Positions 26,640 to 34,574 are shown, counted from the stretch's first letter. The stretch: DNA of 64,000 nucleotides from Streptomyces sp. NL15-2K (GCF_030551255.1 NZ_CP130630.1:6181501-6245500); one strand, 5' to 3'. The notes: generated by a model from the letters alone, not told the origin. Made by a program: numbers and translations.

Positions 26640-26800
26640 GCGGCCGAAGACACCGGGTGAGCTCGTAAAACCCCATGAGACGGCCTCGCGGCCGCGCTCG
26701 ATGACCTGACTGAGCAGCCCGGATCCCCGAACCACGGTCATGGCGCCGGCCTGTCCAGCCGGACGCCGAATGGGTGGATGCGAGACCACTCCGCCGGCCA
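26640..26800 (+). ncRNA. Candidate bridge RNA in IS right end
   Basis: Two guide-bearing loops can be drawn. Loop 1: GGG/CCC and GCTC/GAGC outer stem (26655-26664 with 26712-26720), inner hairpin CGGCC-tcgc-GGCCG, AAACCCCA (26668-26675) on the 5' side and TGACCTG (26702-26708) on the 3' side. These equal the two halves of the occupied target read on the minus strand. Loop 2: ACGGTCA (26734-26740) and ATGGGTG (26770-26776) around hairpin GGCG-CCGGC...GCCGG-a-CGCC, matching the element's own joined ends (6 of 7 and 7 of 7). Each guide includes the core dinucleotide. Exact transcript ends are not visible. Confidence 0.75.
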
Positions 26801-27002
26801 CAAGAGCATCGGGGACGTCAACGACCGCAGCCCTGAACATCCGTGACGCTTCCTCGGCGTCCGAGCCGGAGGCCGACGAGCGGCGGTCGGGACCGCGAGG
26901 AAGCTCCACAAGGAAAACGCCCCGGCATCCAACCGAAAGGCCGCAGGCGGTGGCCGTCTACGACCCTTGACAGGCCCGGCCCTCATGGGTGGGGTTTCTC
27001 TC

Positions 27003-27049
27003 TGGAGCGGGTGACGAGAATCGAACTCGCGCTCTCAGCTTGGGAAGCT
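27003..27049 (-). repeat. tRNA-Gly(CCC) 3'-half fragment (att scar 8)
   Basis: 47 nt, acceptor through anticodon loop, CCA encoded. Its terminator is split by the IS at 25521-26991. Family A flank follows (CTACGGCGCTTGGGCGG). The rightmost scar; no 5' half exists on its right. Confidence 0.82.
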
Positions 27050-27124
27050 ACGGCGCTTGGGCGGCTGTACAGCTGCTGACCTGTGTGGATTCATCGTGCC
27101 GACGCCGTTGCCGGGCTTCGGTCG

Positions 27125-27176
27125 CACCGCTGTTGACCGTAGTTGTCCGCTCTTACGGGCACGCTATGGGCACGGG
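27125..27176. repeat. Family A arm-site repeat, copy 5
   Basis: TTGACCGTAGTTGTCCGC and GGGCACG-ctat-GGGCACG, 76 bp right of scar 8. The vapBC module starts 185 bp further right; nothing else is seen between. Confidence 0.65.
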
Positions 27177-27360
27177 TGCTGCCAGCAGCCGGGCCATACG
27201 TCCGCGTGCCGCTTGCGCCGACGGACTGCTCGCCTGTCGGCCTGATCGGGAGTTTCCGTCACGACTGCACATGCCGGGATCCGACACTCAGACGTGGCGC
27301 CGTGAATGTTGGTGACGTATTCTTCTATGTACATCATCAACATTGTGTGGGAGGTGCGGT

Positions 27361-27582
27361 ATGTCTGTGACCCAGATCGACATCGACGACGACGCCCTGG
27401 AACGCGCCATGGCTCTGTCCAAGGTCAGGACCAAGAAGGAGGCGGTCAACCTCGCTCTGCACTTCTACGCCGAGCAGCAGGAGCGTGCGGCGCGCATCAG
27501 CCGTCACTTCGAGCGTGCGCGTGAGTGGGGTGCCGTCGAGGATGCCGAACGGCTGCACCGGGCGGAGAAGCACAGCCGGTGA
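27361..27582 (+). CDS. vapB: VapB-type antitoxin
   Basis: 73 aa from ATG 27361 (ribosome site GGGAGG). MSVTQIDIDDDALERAMALS followed by KVRTKKEAVNLALHFYAEQQ is the VapB ribbon-helix-helix domain (type II TA antitoxin, CopG/MetJ-like). The C-terminal tail binds toxin. The stop overlaps the vapC start (GTGA). Upstream, ATGTACATcatcaACAT around 27328 may be the autorepression site. The gene is intact, unlike its relatives further left. Confidence 0.88.
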   Translation: MSVTQIDIDDDALERAMALSKVRTKKEAVNLALHFYAEQQERAARISRHFERAREWGAVEDAERLHRAEKHSR

Positions 27583-27989
27583 TCTACTTGCTCGACACGT
27601 CCGGCCTGGTCCGGCTGCTCCGCGATCCCAAACTGCAATCGGGCTGGTACGACGCAATCGATGCCGGAGCCGTCGCCTCCTGCTACGTGCAGCGCACCGA
27701 GTTCCTCCACAGTGCTCGGAACGGACGCGAGTACGACGAGATCGTCGAGATGTTCACGGACCTCTATCCCGACGTGTCGGTGCCGAAGAACGCGGGGCGC
27801 TGGATTGGCGCGGTGCAACACCGTATGGCCCAGGCAGGGGAGCACCGCAGTGCCTCGGCGGTGGACCTCGTCATCGCCGCCACCGCGGCCCACCACGGCC
27901 TGGCTGTCCTCCACGACGATGCCGACTACCGTGCCATTGCCCGGCACGCATCCGACCTGGTCGAGCACAACGTCCACGACATCGCCTGA
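27579..27989 (+). CDS. vapC: VapC-type PIN-domain ribonuclease toxin
   Basis: 136 aa from GTG 27579. Acidic PIN residues are present: D6 in YLLDTSGLVR, E in YVQRTEFLHS, D in SASAVDLVIAATAAHHG, D in VLHDDADYRAIA. A Mg-dependent RNase held inactive by VapB. Coupled by a 4-bp overlap with vapB. A truncated copy of this gene's end exists at 9124-9253. Confidence 0.9.
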   Translation: MIYLLDTSGLVRLLRDPKLQSGWYDAIDAGAVASCYVQRTEFLHSARNGREYDEIVEMFTDLYPDVSVPKNAGRWIGAVQHRMAQAGEHRSASAVDLVIAATAAHHGLAVLHDDADYRAIARHASDLVEHNVHDIA

Positions 27990-28149
27990 GGCGGTTTGTC
28001 GCCCGACAGGTTTTGGATGGCGGCGTTCTGCGAACACACGACCTCTGTTCCGTGGCGGGTTGACCAGCGGCCTTGACTCCCGTAGAATCTAGGATCATTT
28101 TTGGTGACCTGAGAGAAGGGGCACTGATCGCTTGTTGCCCCGGGGTGCT

Positions 28150-28485
28150 TCAGCACGCCGGAGGCGATGGACGAGGCACTCTCAGGATTGGGTTCCAGGC
28201 GAACCAGTCGAGAACCTCGGCGCCCAGTTCCCAGGGGGCGTTCAGCAGCGCCCTTTCCGTCGTCTCCAGGTCCGAGGCGACCGTGTCCGGTGCCGGGCCG
28301 ATGCGCTGCATCACATCGCTGCGCTTACGGAAGAACTCCTCGTCCTCGCCGCGCAGGCGACGGATCGCCGCTTCCACACAGGCAGGCCACCTCGGCATGC
28401 CGAAGTGGTCGTCGTGCGTGCCGAGTTGAGGGGCAACGATGAAGATCAGGAAGTCGTCGTGCGGCAGCTGTTCCTCGAAGTGCAT
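28150..28485 (-). CDS. Hypothetical protein, possibly truncated
   Basis: 111 aa from ATG 28485. MHFEEQLPHDDFLIFIVAPQ, WPACVEAAIRRLRGEDEEFF and NAPWELGAEVLDWFAWNP look like real protein (balanced charge, helices), and the opposite strand has none of this character. There is no good ribosome site, and coding character seems to continue a few codons upstream, so it may be a 3' fragment. Family not recognised. Confidence 0.4.
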   Translation of the reverse strand: MHFEEQLPHDDFLIFIVAPQLGTHDDHFGMPRWPACVEAAIRRLRGEDEEFFRKRSDVMQRIGPAPDTVASDLETTERALLNAPWELGAEVLDWFAWNPILRVPRPSPPAC

Positions 28486-28771
28486 GAGTGTGTCGATGCG
28501 TCTCTTGACGATGATCCGGGCCCGCCAGGTGGGTAGGTTGTCGTGTCGGCCACCCCGCGAGTGTCGTGACGCAGTCGGCCTCCGTGGAGTGGAAAGAGCG
28601 ACGGAGTCCCCTGCCGTTGACGTCCCAAGACGGACGCGTCGTTCACCGTCACCAGGTCCACGGCGCCCCACCTGGCTATCCGATCCGGCCGTGGCCGACT
28701 TGCGCCCTTCTCGCGCTGTCTCGGGCTGCTCAGACTTCCGTACACGGACCTGTGGGGGAGGGGCTTCGATC

Positions 28772-29473
28772 ATGGCTAGGCGTGGACGGGGTGCGGCTGC
28801 TCGCCGCAGGCGGGCGGCGCGACTGAAGTCGGTCGCGGTCGGCGGTGGCGTGGCGTTGGTTCTGCTGGTGGTGTTCTGGTCGGTGGTGTGGCCGTACGTC
28901 ACGGGGGCTTTGGTCCTCGGCGGTGTCGCAGCGACAGGGTGGTGGCTGTGGCGTACGGACCGGCTCGTACGTGGGCGGGACCGTGTCTGGCGGCAGGAAG
29001 AGGCGGTGAGGAACGGTCACCGGACACTCGCCGAGGTCGACGCGATGACCGGTACCGAGTTCGAGGAACTGGTCGCAAGTCTCTGCCGACGGGACGGGTG
29101 CACCGAGGTCCGGCGGGTGGGCGGTGCGAACGACAACGGCGCCGATGTCGTGGGGCGGCTTCCGGACGGCCGGAGCGTGGTGATCCAGTGCAAGCGCTAC
29201 ACGCCGACCAGCACGATCGCGAGCCGTGAACTACGCGATCTGCTGGGTGCCAAGGTGCACTTCGGGGCGGACCTGGCCGTGTTCGTCACCACCACGCGGT
29301 TCAGCCGCCCCTCTGAGGAGTTTGCGGTGCAGCACGGAATCCTCGCCGTGCACCGGGACCACCTCGGGCTGTGGAACAACGGGGCCTCCCTGCTGGCTCT
29401 GAGTGAGGTGAACGGCCAGGGGCAGGGCGACTCCCGTCACCGAGTGCGCTGGAAGCGGGCGTACGGGAAGTGA
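28772..29473 (+). CDS. Mrr-like restriction endonuclease with membrane anchor
   Basis: 233 aa, ribosome site GGGGGAGGGG before ATG 28772. An Arg-rich start and two membrane helices (about 20-60) precede a soluble Mrr_cat domain: MTGTEFEELVASLCRRDG, then the PD-(D/E)xK-type core GADVV...VIQCKRYTPTS and FVTTTRFSRPSEEFA. In this family D and QxK coordinate metal for DNA cleavage. Membrane-tethered Mrr-like nucleases are frequent in Streptomyces; a role against incoming or modified DNA is inferred. It precedes the HTH/repeat protein gene. Confidence 0.86.
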   Translation: MARRGRGAAARRRRAARLKSVAVGGGVALVLLVVFWSVVWPYVTGALVLGGVAATGWWLWRTDRLVRGRDRVWRQEEAVRNGHRTLAEVDAMTGTEFEELVASLCRRDGCTEVRRVGGANDNGADVVGRLPDGRSVVIQCKRYTPTSTIASRELRDLLGAKVHFGADLAVFVTTTRFSRPSEEFAVQHGILAVHRDHLGLWNNGASLLALSEVNGQGQGDSRHRVRWKRAYGK

Positions 29474-29523
29474 TCCCGGCCCCTTCGGAGAACGAGGCCG
29501 GTTCACGCGCCTACAGAATCGGG

Positions 29524-29670
29524 CTAGCCGCCTCGCAGCCACCACACCAGCAGACTCACCACCCCCGAACCGGCAGCACCAGCGGCGCCGAGAGCCGCCT
29601 GACGGGTGAGACGGCGCCAGAAGGAAGCCCGGGCGGCACGCGGCCGCTTGGCGTCGTCGGTCATGGTCAT
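29524..29670 (-). CDS. Micro-membrane protein (48 aa)
   Basis: 48 codons from ATG 29670 preceded by GAGGAAAAACC, a good ribosome site. MTMTDDAKRPRAARASFWRR is a basic amphipathic start; then a Gly/Ala helix and VVSLLVWWLRGG-stop form one membrane helix. No homology recognised. It lies divergent to the HTH/repeat gene, which suggests a shared control region at 29671-29860. Could also be a phage-holin-like or leader protein. Confidence 0.5.
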   Translation of the reverse strand: MTMTDDAKRPRAARASFWRRLTRQAALGAAGAAGSGVVSLLVWWLRGG

Positions 29671-29860
29671 GGTTTTTCCTCTCGCTCACGATCGGCGCGT
29701 GCGCCCTGGGACCGATCGTGGCCCATCGTCGACAGGAGGCGAGTGCCGAAGACGGTTGCGGGTGTTGCCGTTCGCAGTGGCAGCACTTGTGAGTGTTGCC
29801 GTCCCAGATGGCAACGCCTCTTTGTCTTAAGGGGAGTTGGAATGCCGCAATACTGGCGGG

Positions 29861-32191
29861 ATGTACGACGGACAGGTGCGCACCCCTGGTGAGGCGGCTG
29901 TGGCCGCCCCAGCTCGGCCGGTAAATCTGGCCCCGCTGAAGGACGGCTTGGCCACGGAGAAGCGGGCGTTGGCTGAGGACCTGCGCCGGATCTTTCTCGT
30001 GCTCGGGATCAGCGTGCGGCGCTATGCGGCACGCCGGTTCCTCAACCCGAGTTCCGTGACCCGCTACCTCAACGGTGAGCGGGTCCCGCCGTGGGAATTC
30101 GTCGCAGGCGTCATCGCGGACGTCCAGGAGGCCCAGGCTCCCCTTACCCCCGAGGCGGAGGCGGCCCTGCGGGATCTGCACCGGGCGGCACTGAAGAGCA
30201 ACCAGCACAGCAGCGAGGTGCAGGCACTGCAGGACAAGCTGGCCGAAGCCGACGAGGAGACCCGGCGCATCACGACTCGGCAGAGGGCTCTGGAGGAGGC
30301 GCTGCTGGACCGGGAGGGCCGTCTGGCGAAGGTGCGGGGTCGGTGCCGGAACCTGGAGACGCAGCTGGAAGAACAGCGTCTCGCTCACCGGGGCGAAGTA
30401 GAGCTGTGGCAGGGCGAGTATGCGCGGCTGCAGGAAGAAAGCGGCGACCTGCAGGAGCAGGTCATCTACTTGCAGGAGGCACTGGCGGTCACTCGCGCCG
30501 AACTGATCGCTGCCGAGGATCGGTGCCACCGGTTGGAGACCAGGCTCGAAACCCTCCAGGAGCTGGGCGGGGATGGGCAGGAGGACGATGGACCTCCCTC
30601 GATCATGGTGATGCTGGAGGAGGCCGACCGCAGGTCCTCGGTGCCCGAGCTGGTGAGGGCCGTGGGGGACCTGGAGTTGCGTACTCGGAAGGCCATGGCA
30701 AGTGAGCTGGTGAGGTCGGCCAGCCAGTCGCGCACCATCGAGGAGGTGGCGGGTCTCCTGTCCGCGCTGCGGCAGGCAGGGTTCGACGCGCACGCTCAGA
30801 CTGCGTTGCCCGCCATGGTGATGGTGCGCTCGGTCGACGACACCAGCGCCTTGGCCCGGGAACTGTTCCGAGAGGGCCTCGAAGAATACGTACTGATCCT
30901 GGTGCAGGCGTCGGTGAAGTTTCACCAGCCTGAGGATGTGGCCGACTTCGCCCTCGCGCTGCACCGGGCCGGGCTCCCCCAGCATGCCGAGGGCCTTCTG
31001 GGAGCCGCAGCCGTGGTCCGTCCGGTCCCCGACTTGGTGTCTGTGACCCTCACGCTGAGGAGCGGCGAACTCGACGACTCGGTGGTCGCCGCTATGGCCG
31101 CCGCTGCCGCTCAGCGATCGGTGTCTGACCTGGTAACGCTGAGCATCACGCTGCGTGACGTGGGCCTGGCCCGGTACGCCGATGCCCTCCAACTGGCGGC
31201 GGCAGCCGGACGGTCCGCGTCGGACGTGGCCGAGTTCATTCGCTCGCTGACCCGCCACGGGCTGGAGCAGGATGCCGAGACTGTCTTCGCCCAGACCCAG
31301 AACCGCAGCGTCGGGCATCTGATCCCGCTCGTCCAAACCCTCCGGGACAACCGAGCCTGGTTGGTGGTGTCCCGGGCCGCGGAGTGCCGTCCCGTCGATG
31401 ATGTCGCCGTCCTGATCAGCGAGCTCCATATGACAGGACGCCATCAGTTCGCGGCGAACCTGCTGGTTCTGATCGTGCGGATGAGACCGGTGGGCCAGAT
31501 CGCGAAGCTGCTGGAAAATCTGGGCGGTATGGCTCCGGGCCCAGAGGCGATCATGCGGACGGCGGCCAGGGTCCTCACGCCCGCTGAGGCCGCCGCACTG
31601 CTCACCTGGCTGGAGCACCACGGACTGTCCCAGCCTGCCGAGGTCATCTTCCGTTGTACGGTGCACGACGAACTCGTCGGACAGGCGGGCCTCTTCCTCG
31701 CGGCCCTCGCCGGATCCGGATCGCGCTACGCCAGCCAGGAGGTCCTGTGCCGGTATGCCGGCGACATGGAGGTGGCGACCCTGGCATCCCTGATGCTGGC
31801 CCTCGAATCAGCCTCGCTCATTGGTCATCTCGACGCAGTCATCCACGACAGGTACGTCGATTGCCCGGTCCTCAATGTCGTCCTGCTGGCCAAGCGGCTC
31901 GACTCGGCCGGCGGGGTCGGGCTGCGAGTCGAACGCGTGCTGCGACGGGTCGTGGACCACATGGTCCGCGCGCGTTCTCTCGCCGATCAGGCGGCCCTGG
32001 TTGGCGCCCTGCAGTCGGCCGGACTGGGCACGATTGCTGAAAGACTCACTACCGAGGCCCTCAAGGCGTACGGACGACGGTTCAAGGAACAGCTGACGCG
32101 AGAGCAGACCAAACACGAGCAGAAGGTCATGTCCCGGGCCTTCTGGCTCCCGGACCCCACTCGTCCCCGCCGCCGGAGCAGGCCCACCTAG
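29861..32191 (+). CDS. HTH, coiled-coil and helical-repeat protein
   Basis: 776 aa from ATG 29861 (an upstream TTG at 29837 is possible; the start is uncertain). Residues 25-95 form a Cro/XRE-like HTH (ALAEDLRRIFLVLGISVRRY, AARRFLNPSSVTRYLNGERV). A coiled coil follows at 110-245 (VQALQDKLAEADEETRR, LEEALLDREGRLAKVRGR). From about 270 to 740 come 13-14 degenerate repeats of about 34 residues of the form R-(S/P)-V-x-D-(L/V)-x-x-L-x-x-x-L-R-x-x-G-L, predicted helix pairs like an alpha-solenoid. There is no enzyme domain. Similar Streptomyces proteins are known only as hypothetical regulators; DNA-tethered scaffolding is my inference. Confidence 0.75.
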   Translation: MYDGQVRTPGEAAVAAPARPVNLAPLKDGLATEKRALAEDLRRIFLVLGISVRRYAARRFLNPSSVTRYLNGERVPPWEFVAGVIADVQEAQAPLTPEAEAALRDLHRAALKSNQHSSEVQALQDKLAEADEETRRITTRQRALEEALLDREGRLAKVRGRCRNLETQLEEQRLAHRGEVELWQGEYARLQEESGDLQEQVIYLQEALAVTRAELIAAEDRCHRLETRLETLQELGGDGQEDDGPPSIMVMLEEADRRSSVPELVRAVGDLELRTRKAMASELVRSASQSRTIEEVAGLLSALRQAGFDAHAQTALPAMVMVRSVDDTSALARELFREGLEEYVLILVQASVKFHQPEDVADFALALHRAGLPQHAEGLLGAAAVVRPVPDLVSVTLTLRSGELDDSVVAAMAAAAAQRSVSDLVTLSITLRDVGLARYADALQLAAAAGRSASDVAEFIRSLTRHGLEQDAETVFAQTQNRSVGHLIPLVQTLRDNRAWLVVSRAAECRPVDDVAVLISELHMTGRHQFAANLLVLIVRMRPVGQIAKLLENLGGMAPGPEAIMRTAARVLTPAEAAALLTWLEHHGLSQPAEVIFRCTVHDELVGQAGLFLAALAGSGSRYASQEVLCRYAGDMEVATLASLMLALESASLIGHLDAVIHDRYVDCPVLNVVLLAKRLDSAGGVGLRVERVLRRVVDHMVRARSLADQAALVGALQSAGLGTIAERLTTEALKAYGRRFKEQLTREQTKHEQKVMSRAFWLPDPTRPRRRSRPT

Positions 32192-32414
32192 GCGAGGGCG
32201 CCCGCCACCGGCAGATCGCTCGTCCCTGCTGTTTGGGCGGCACTCGGGGGCGATGTCGCGGGTTGCCCCTGTGGCCCCCGCGAACGCCAGGCGAACATCT
32301 GTCCACCAGGCGCCGACGCTACGGCGAAAGCGCCCGGCGCACGCGCCCCGGCTCCATACGGTGTGCGGACACACGTATGGCACGTGCGGCGAGCGAGGGT
32401 GCGGGGGCGGACTC

Positions 32415-33959
32415 GTGGAATGGCTGAACGCCGAGAACCTGGTGGCGGTGGGCACGGCGGTACTCGGCCTCGCGGCGTCCGTCGCCGTCGTCTGGTACGA
32501 GCGCCGGGTTCCGCGCCGCAAACGCATCGGCTTCCGCGTCCAGATGGACACCCCGATCGGAAGCGACGCTCGCAACGGCGGACGGCCCAACGTACGGTTC
32601 GGCCTGTTCGACGAGTTCTCCGACCTGTCCGACGCCACCCTCGTCCTGCTGCGCATCGAGAACGACGGCTCCGTGGGCATCGCCGGCGAGGACTACACCA
32701 GCCGTGAACGACACGGTCTCACCGCCGTCTTCGCCGACCGCACCATCCGGGGCATCGCTGTCACCCAGCCCTTGGACGCCGTCCATCTGATGGAGCACTT
32801 CACCCCGGTCGCGGGCCTGCGCCACGACGGCGGCACCTTGTACCTGCCGAAGGTTCCCCTCAACAAGGGCCAGCATTTCAAGGTGCTGGCGCTACTGACC
32901 GGTGGCGGGGTCGGCTGTGACGTCAGGGTGATCGGCGGGATCCGGGACGGCGAGGTGAAGCCCAACCGGGGGATGACCGCCGACGACAAGCCGCCTCTCT
33001 TCAGCCGCCCGGCCCGACTGATCACGGTTCTGTTCACCGCGTGCGTCATCACCCTCGCGTCCATAATCGTCATACGCAACGACGACGTACCCCCGCCCCC
33101 GCCCATCGGCTGCGCCAAGGGAACCCTGACCGTCACCGGATCCACCGCCTTCGCCCCGGCTGCGGAGAAACTTGGCGAAAGTTACGAGAAGGCATGCCCC
33201 GGCTCGGACATCAAGGTGGAGCCGCACGGCAGTACCGCCGGGATCCGGGCACTGGACACGGCGGGCGCCGAGGCGGCCTCGTCCGGAGGCTCCCCGTCCG
33301 TCATCGCCTTCTCCGACGGCCGCAAGCCGAACGGCTACCCCGAACTCCGGGAGAACCCCGTCGCGGTCTCCGTCTTCACCCTGGTGGTGAACGACCGGGT
33401 CACGGTGAGGGATCTGAGCCTGGACGAGGTGCGGAAGATCTACCGGGGCGAGATCCGCAACTGGCAGGACGTGGACGGCCCGAACATGCCCATCCTCCTG
33501 GTCAGCCGCGACGCCAATTCGGGTACCCGTGAGGTCTTCCAGCGGCAGGTTCTGGAGAGCAACGAGCCCGCCAACTCCTCCCGCGACTGCCGTACCAAGG
33601 ACGACACCAACGCCACGGTCATCCGCTGCGAACTCGACAGCACAGCACAGGTGCTGAGCACGGTGGCCCGCCTGTCCGGCGCGATCGGTTACAGCGAACC
33701 GCGTTCCGCCGCCGCCACGAAGGGCCGGCACTCGCTGAGCATCGACGGGCAGACGGCATCCATCGAAACCCTCGGCACCAGCGACTACCCCTATCGGGAG
33801 ATCGAGTACGCCTACACCTACGGCCGCCCGCCAGCCGACTCTCTCTCCGTGAGCTTCATCAACTACGTGACTCGCGGCGCCGGGCAGGACGTCGTACGCG
33901 ACCAGGGGCACTTCCCGTGTCTCAGCCCGGAGGGCCTGCGGCTCTGCGGCGGGCGGTGA
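32415..33959 (+). CDS. Membrane protein with C-terminal PstS-like binding domain
   Basis: 514 aa from GTG 32415. Helix 1 at about residues 8-25 (VAVGTAVLGLAASVAVVWY). A 180-residue domain follows that should be cytoplasmic (RIGFRVQMDTPIG, DATLVLLRIENDGS). Helix 2 is near 205-225 (LITVLFTACVITLASIIVI). The external periplasmic-binding-protein fold comes next: LTVTGSTAFAPAAEKLGESY, HGSTAGIRAL, LDEVRKIYRGEIRNWQDVDG, SRDANSGTREVFQRQV. The phosphate-type loop (TGST, SGT) is kept, so it may bind an oxyanion but has no own ABC permease. It may act as a sensor. Not the transport PstS, which is at 36985. Confidence 0.8.
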   Translation: MEWLNAENLVAVGTAVLGLAASVAVVWYERRVPRRKRIGFRVQMDTPIGSDARNGGRPNVRFGLFDEFSDLSDATLVLLRIENDGSVGIAGEDYTSRERHGLTAVFADRTIRGIAVTQPLDAVHLMEHFTPVAGLRHDGGTLYLPKVPLNKGQHFKVLALLTGGGVGCDVRVIGGIRDGEVKPNRGMTADDKPPLFSRPARLITVLFTACVITLASIIVIRNDDVPPPPPIGCAKGTLTVTGSTAFAPAAEKLGESYEKACPGSDIKVEPHGSTAGIRALDTAGAEAASSGGSPSVIAFSDGRKPNGYPELRENPVAVSVFTLVVNDRVTVRDLSLDEVRKIYRGEIRNWQDVDGPNMPILLVSRDANSGTREVFQRQVLESNEPANSSRDCRTKDDTNATVIRCELDSTAQVLSTVARLSGAIGYSEPRSAAATKGRHSLSIDGQTASIETLGTSDYPYREIEYAYTYGRPPADSLSVSFINYVTRGAGQDVVRDQGHFPCLSPEGLRLCGGR

Positions 33960-34040
33960 CCCGTCGGCGTATCACCCGCAGAGAAGCTCCCGGGGTGGAG
34001 TTCCCGGGGGCTTCGGGTACGAGGCGCGTGGCCGCGAGCC

Positions 34041-34382
34041 CTACAGCTCGTCGAACTTGTAGGACGCCCACACCCACTGGCGGTCGCGGATCTCGGCGAT
34101 GAGGACCAGGTCGTCTTCGTTGTTGGCGGCCTGCTTGCGCAGCGCGCCAAGTCTGGCCATCAGCTCAATGTGGAAGTTGGGCGGTAGGGGAGGCTGGCCG
34201 TGCTGCTTGCCGTCCTGCCAGTCAGCCACCACGACGGTCTCCTGCGACGCCTTGTCCGCCACCACCACCCGGGTACCGATGGTTGTGCTGACATCCGTGA
34301 TGGCGTCCGCGCGGATCAGTCTGGCCGTCTTCTCGCCTTTGTGTGCTTTGTCGCTCTGCCTCAGGATCCAGACGTTCGCCAC
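34041..34382 (-). CDS. Hypothetical protein of 113 aa
   Basis: Begins MANVWILRQSDKAHKGEKTA. Beta-rich first half, then a helical PPNFHIELMARLGALRKQ segment and a WVWASYKFDEL end. No signal peptide and no known domain. Convergent with the PstS-like fusion gene. Looks like a genuine conserved small protein by composition; function unknown. Confidence 0.6.
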   Translation of the reverse strand: MANVWILRQSDKAHKGEKTARLIRADAITDVSTTIGTRVVVADKASQETVVVADWQDGKQHGQPPLPPNFHIELMARLGALRKQAANNEDDLVLIAEIRDRQWVWASYKFDEL

Positions 34383-34574
34383 GCTTCCCTCCCGGTGGCC
34401 TGGTGATCGTGGCGCTCTCGGTCGACAGGCGGCAGAGGGCAGCCGGTCTTCTGACGCCAGAGCCGCGGGAGCGCGCCGTGGCTTCCCACGACCGGCCAGA
34501 CCGGCCAGACCGGCCGGTCCGGACCTAGGCCATCGAGGACTCTGCGGGCCGGACCGGCGCGGTTGTCGGCGGTA

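Larger units (their letters stand above)
25521..26991 (+). mobile_element. IS110-family (IS1111-type) insertion sequence, complete
   Basis: About 1.47 kb. Subterminal inverted repeats of 14 bp (ATGAGGGCCGGGCC) lie at 25526-25539 and 26973-26986. The flanks, joined, restore a tRNA-Gly terminator (CGCTGACC-TG-GGGTTTC), with TG (25519-25520 and 26990-26991) as the shared core. It has one intact DEDD transposase, an 86-bp left end and a 375-bp right non-coding end. Subterminal repeats and a long right end mark the IS1111 group. No sign of decay. Confidence 0.88.

Noticed and set aside
3191..27176. CRISPR array made by the recurring GGGCACG blocks
   Set aside because: Copies are kilobases apart without uniform spacers or cas genes.
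29231..31666. 811-codon open frame on the minus strand
   Set aside because: Antisense shadow of the HTH/repeat protein; composition is His/Gln/Gly/Arg-rich with no domain.
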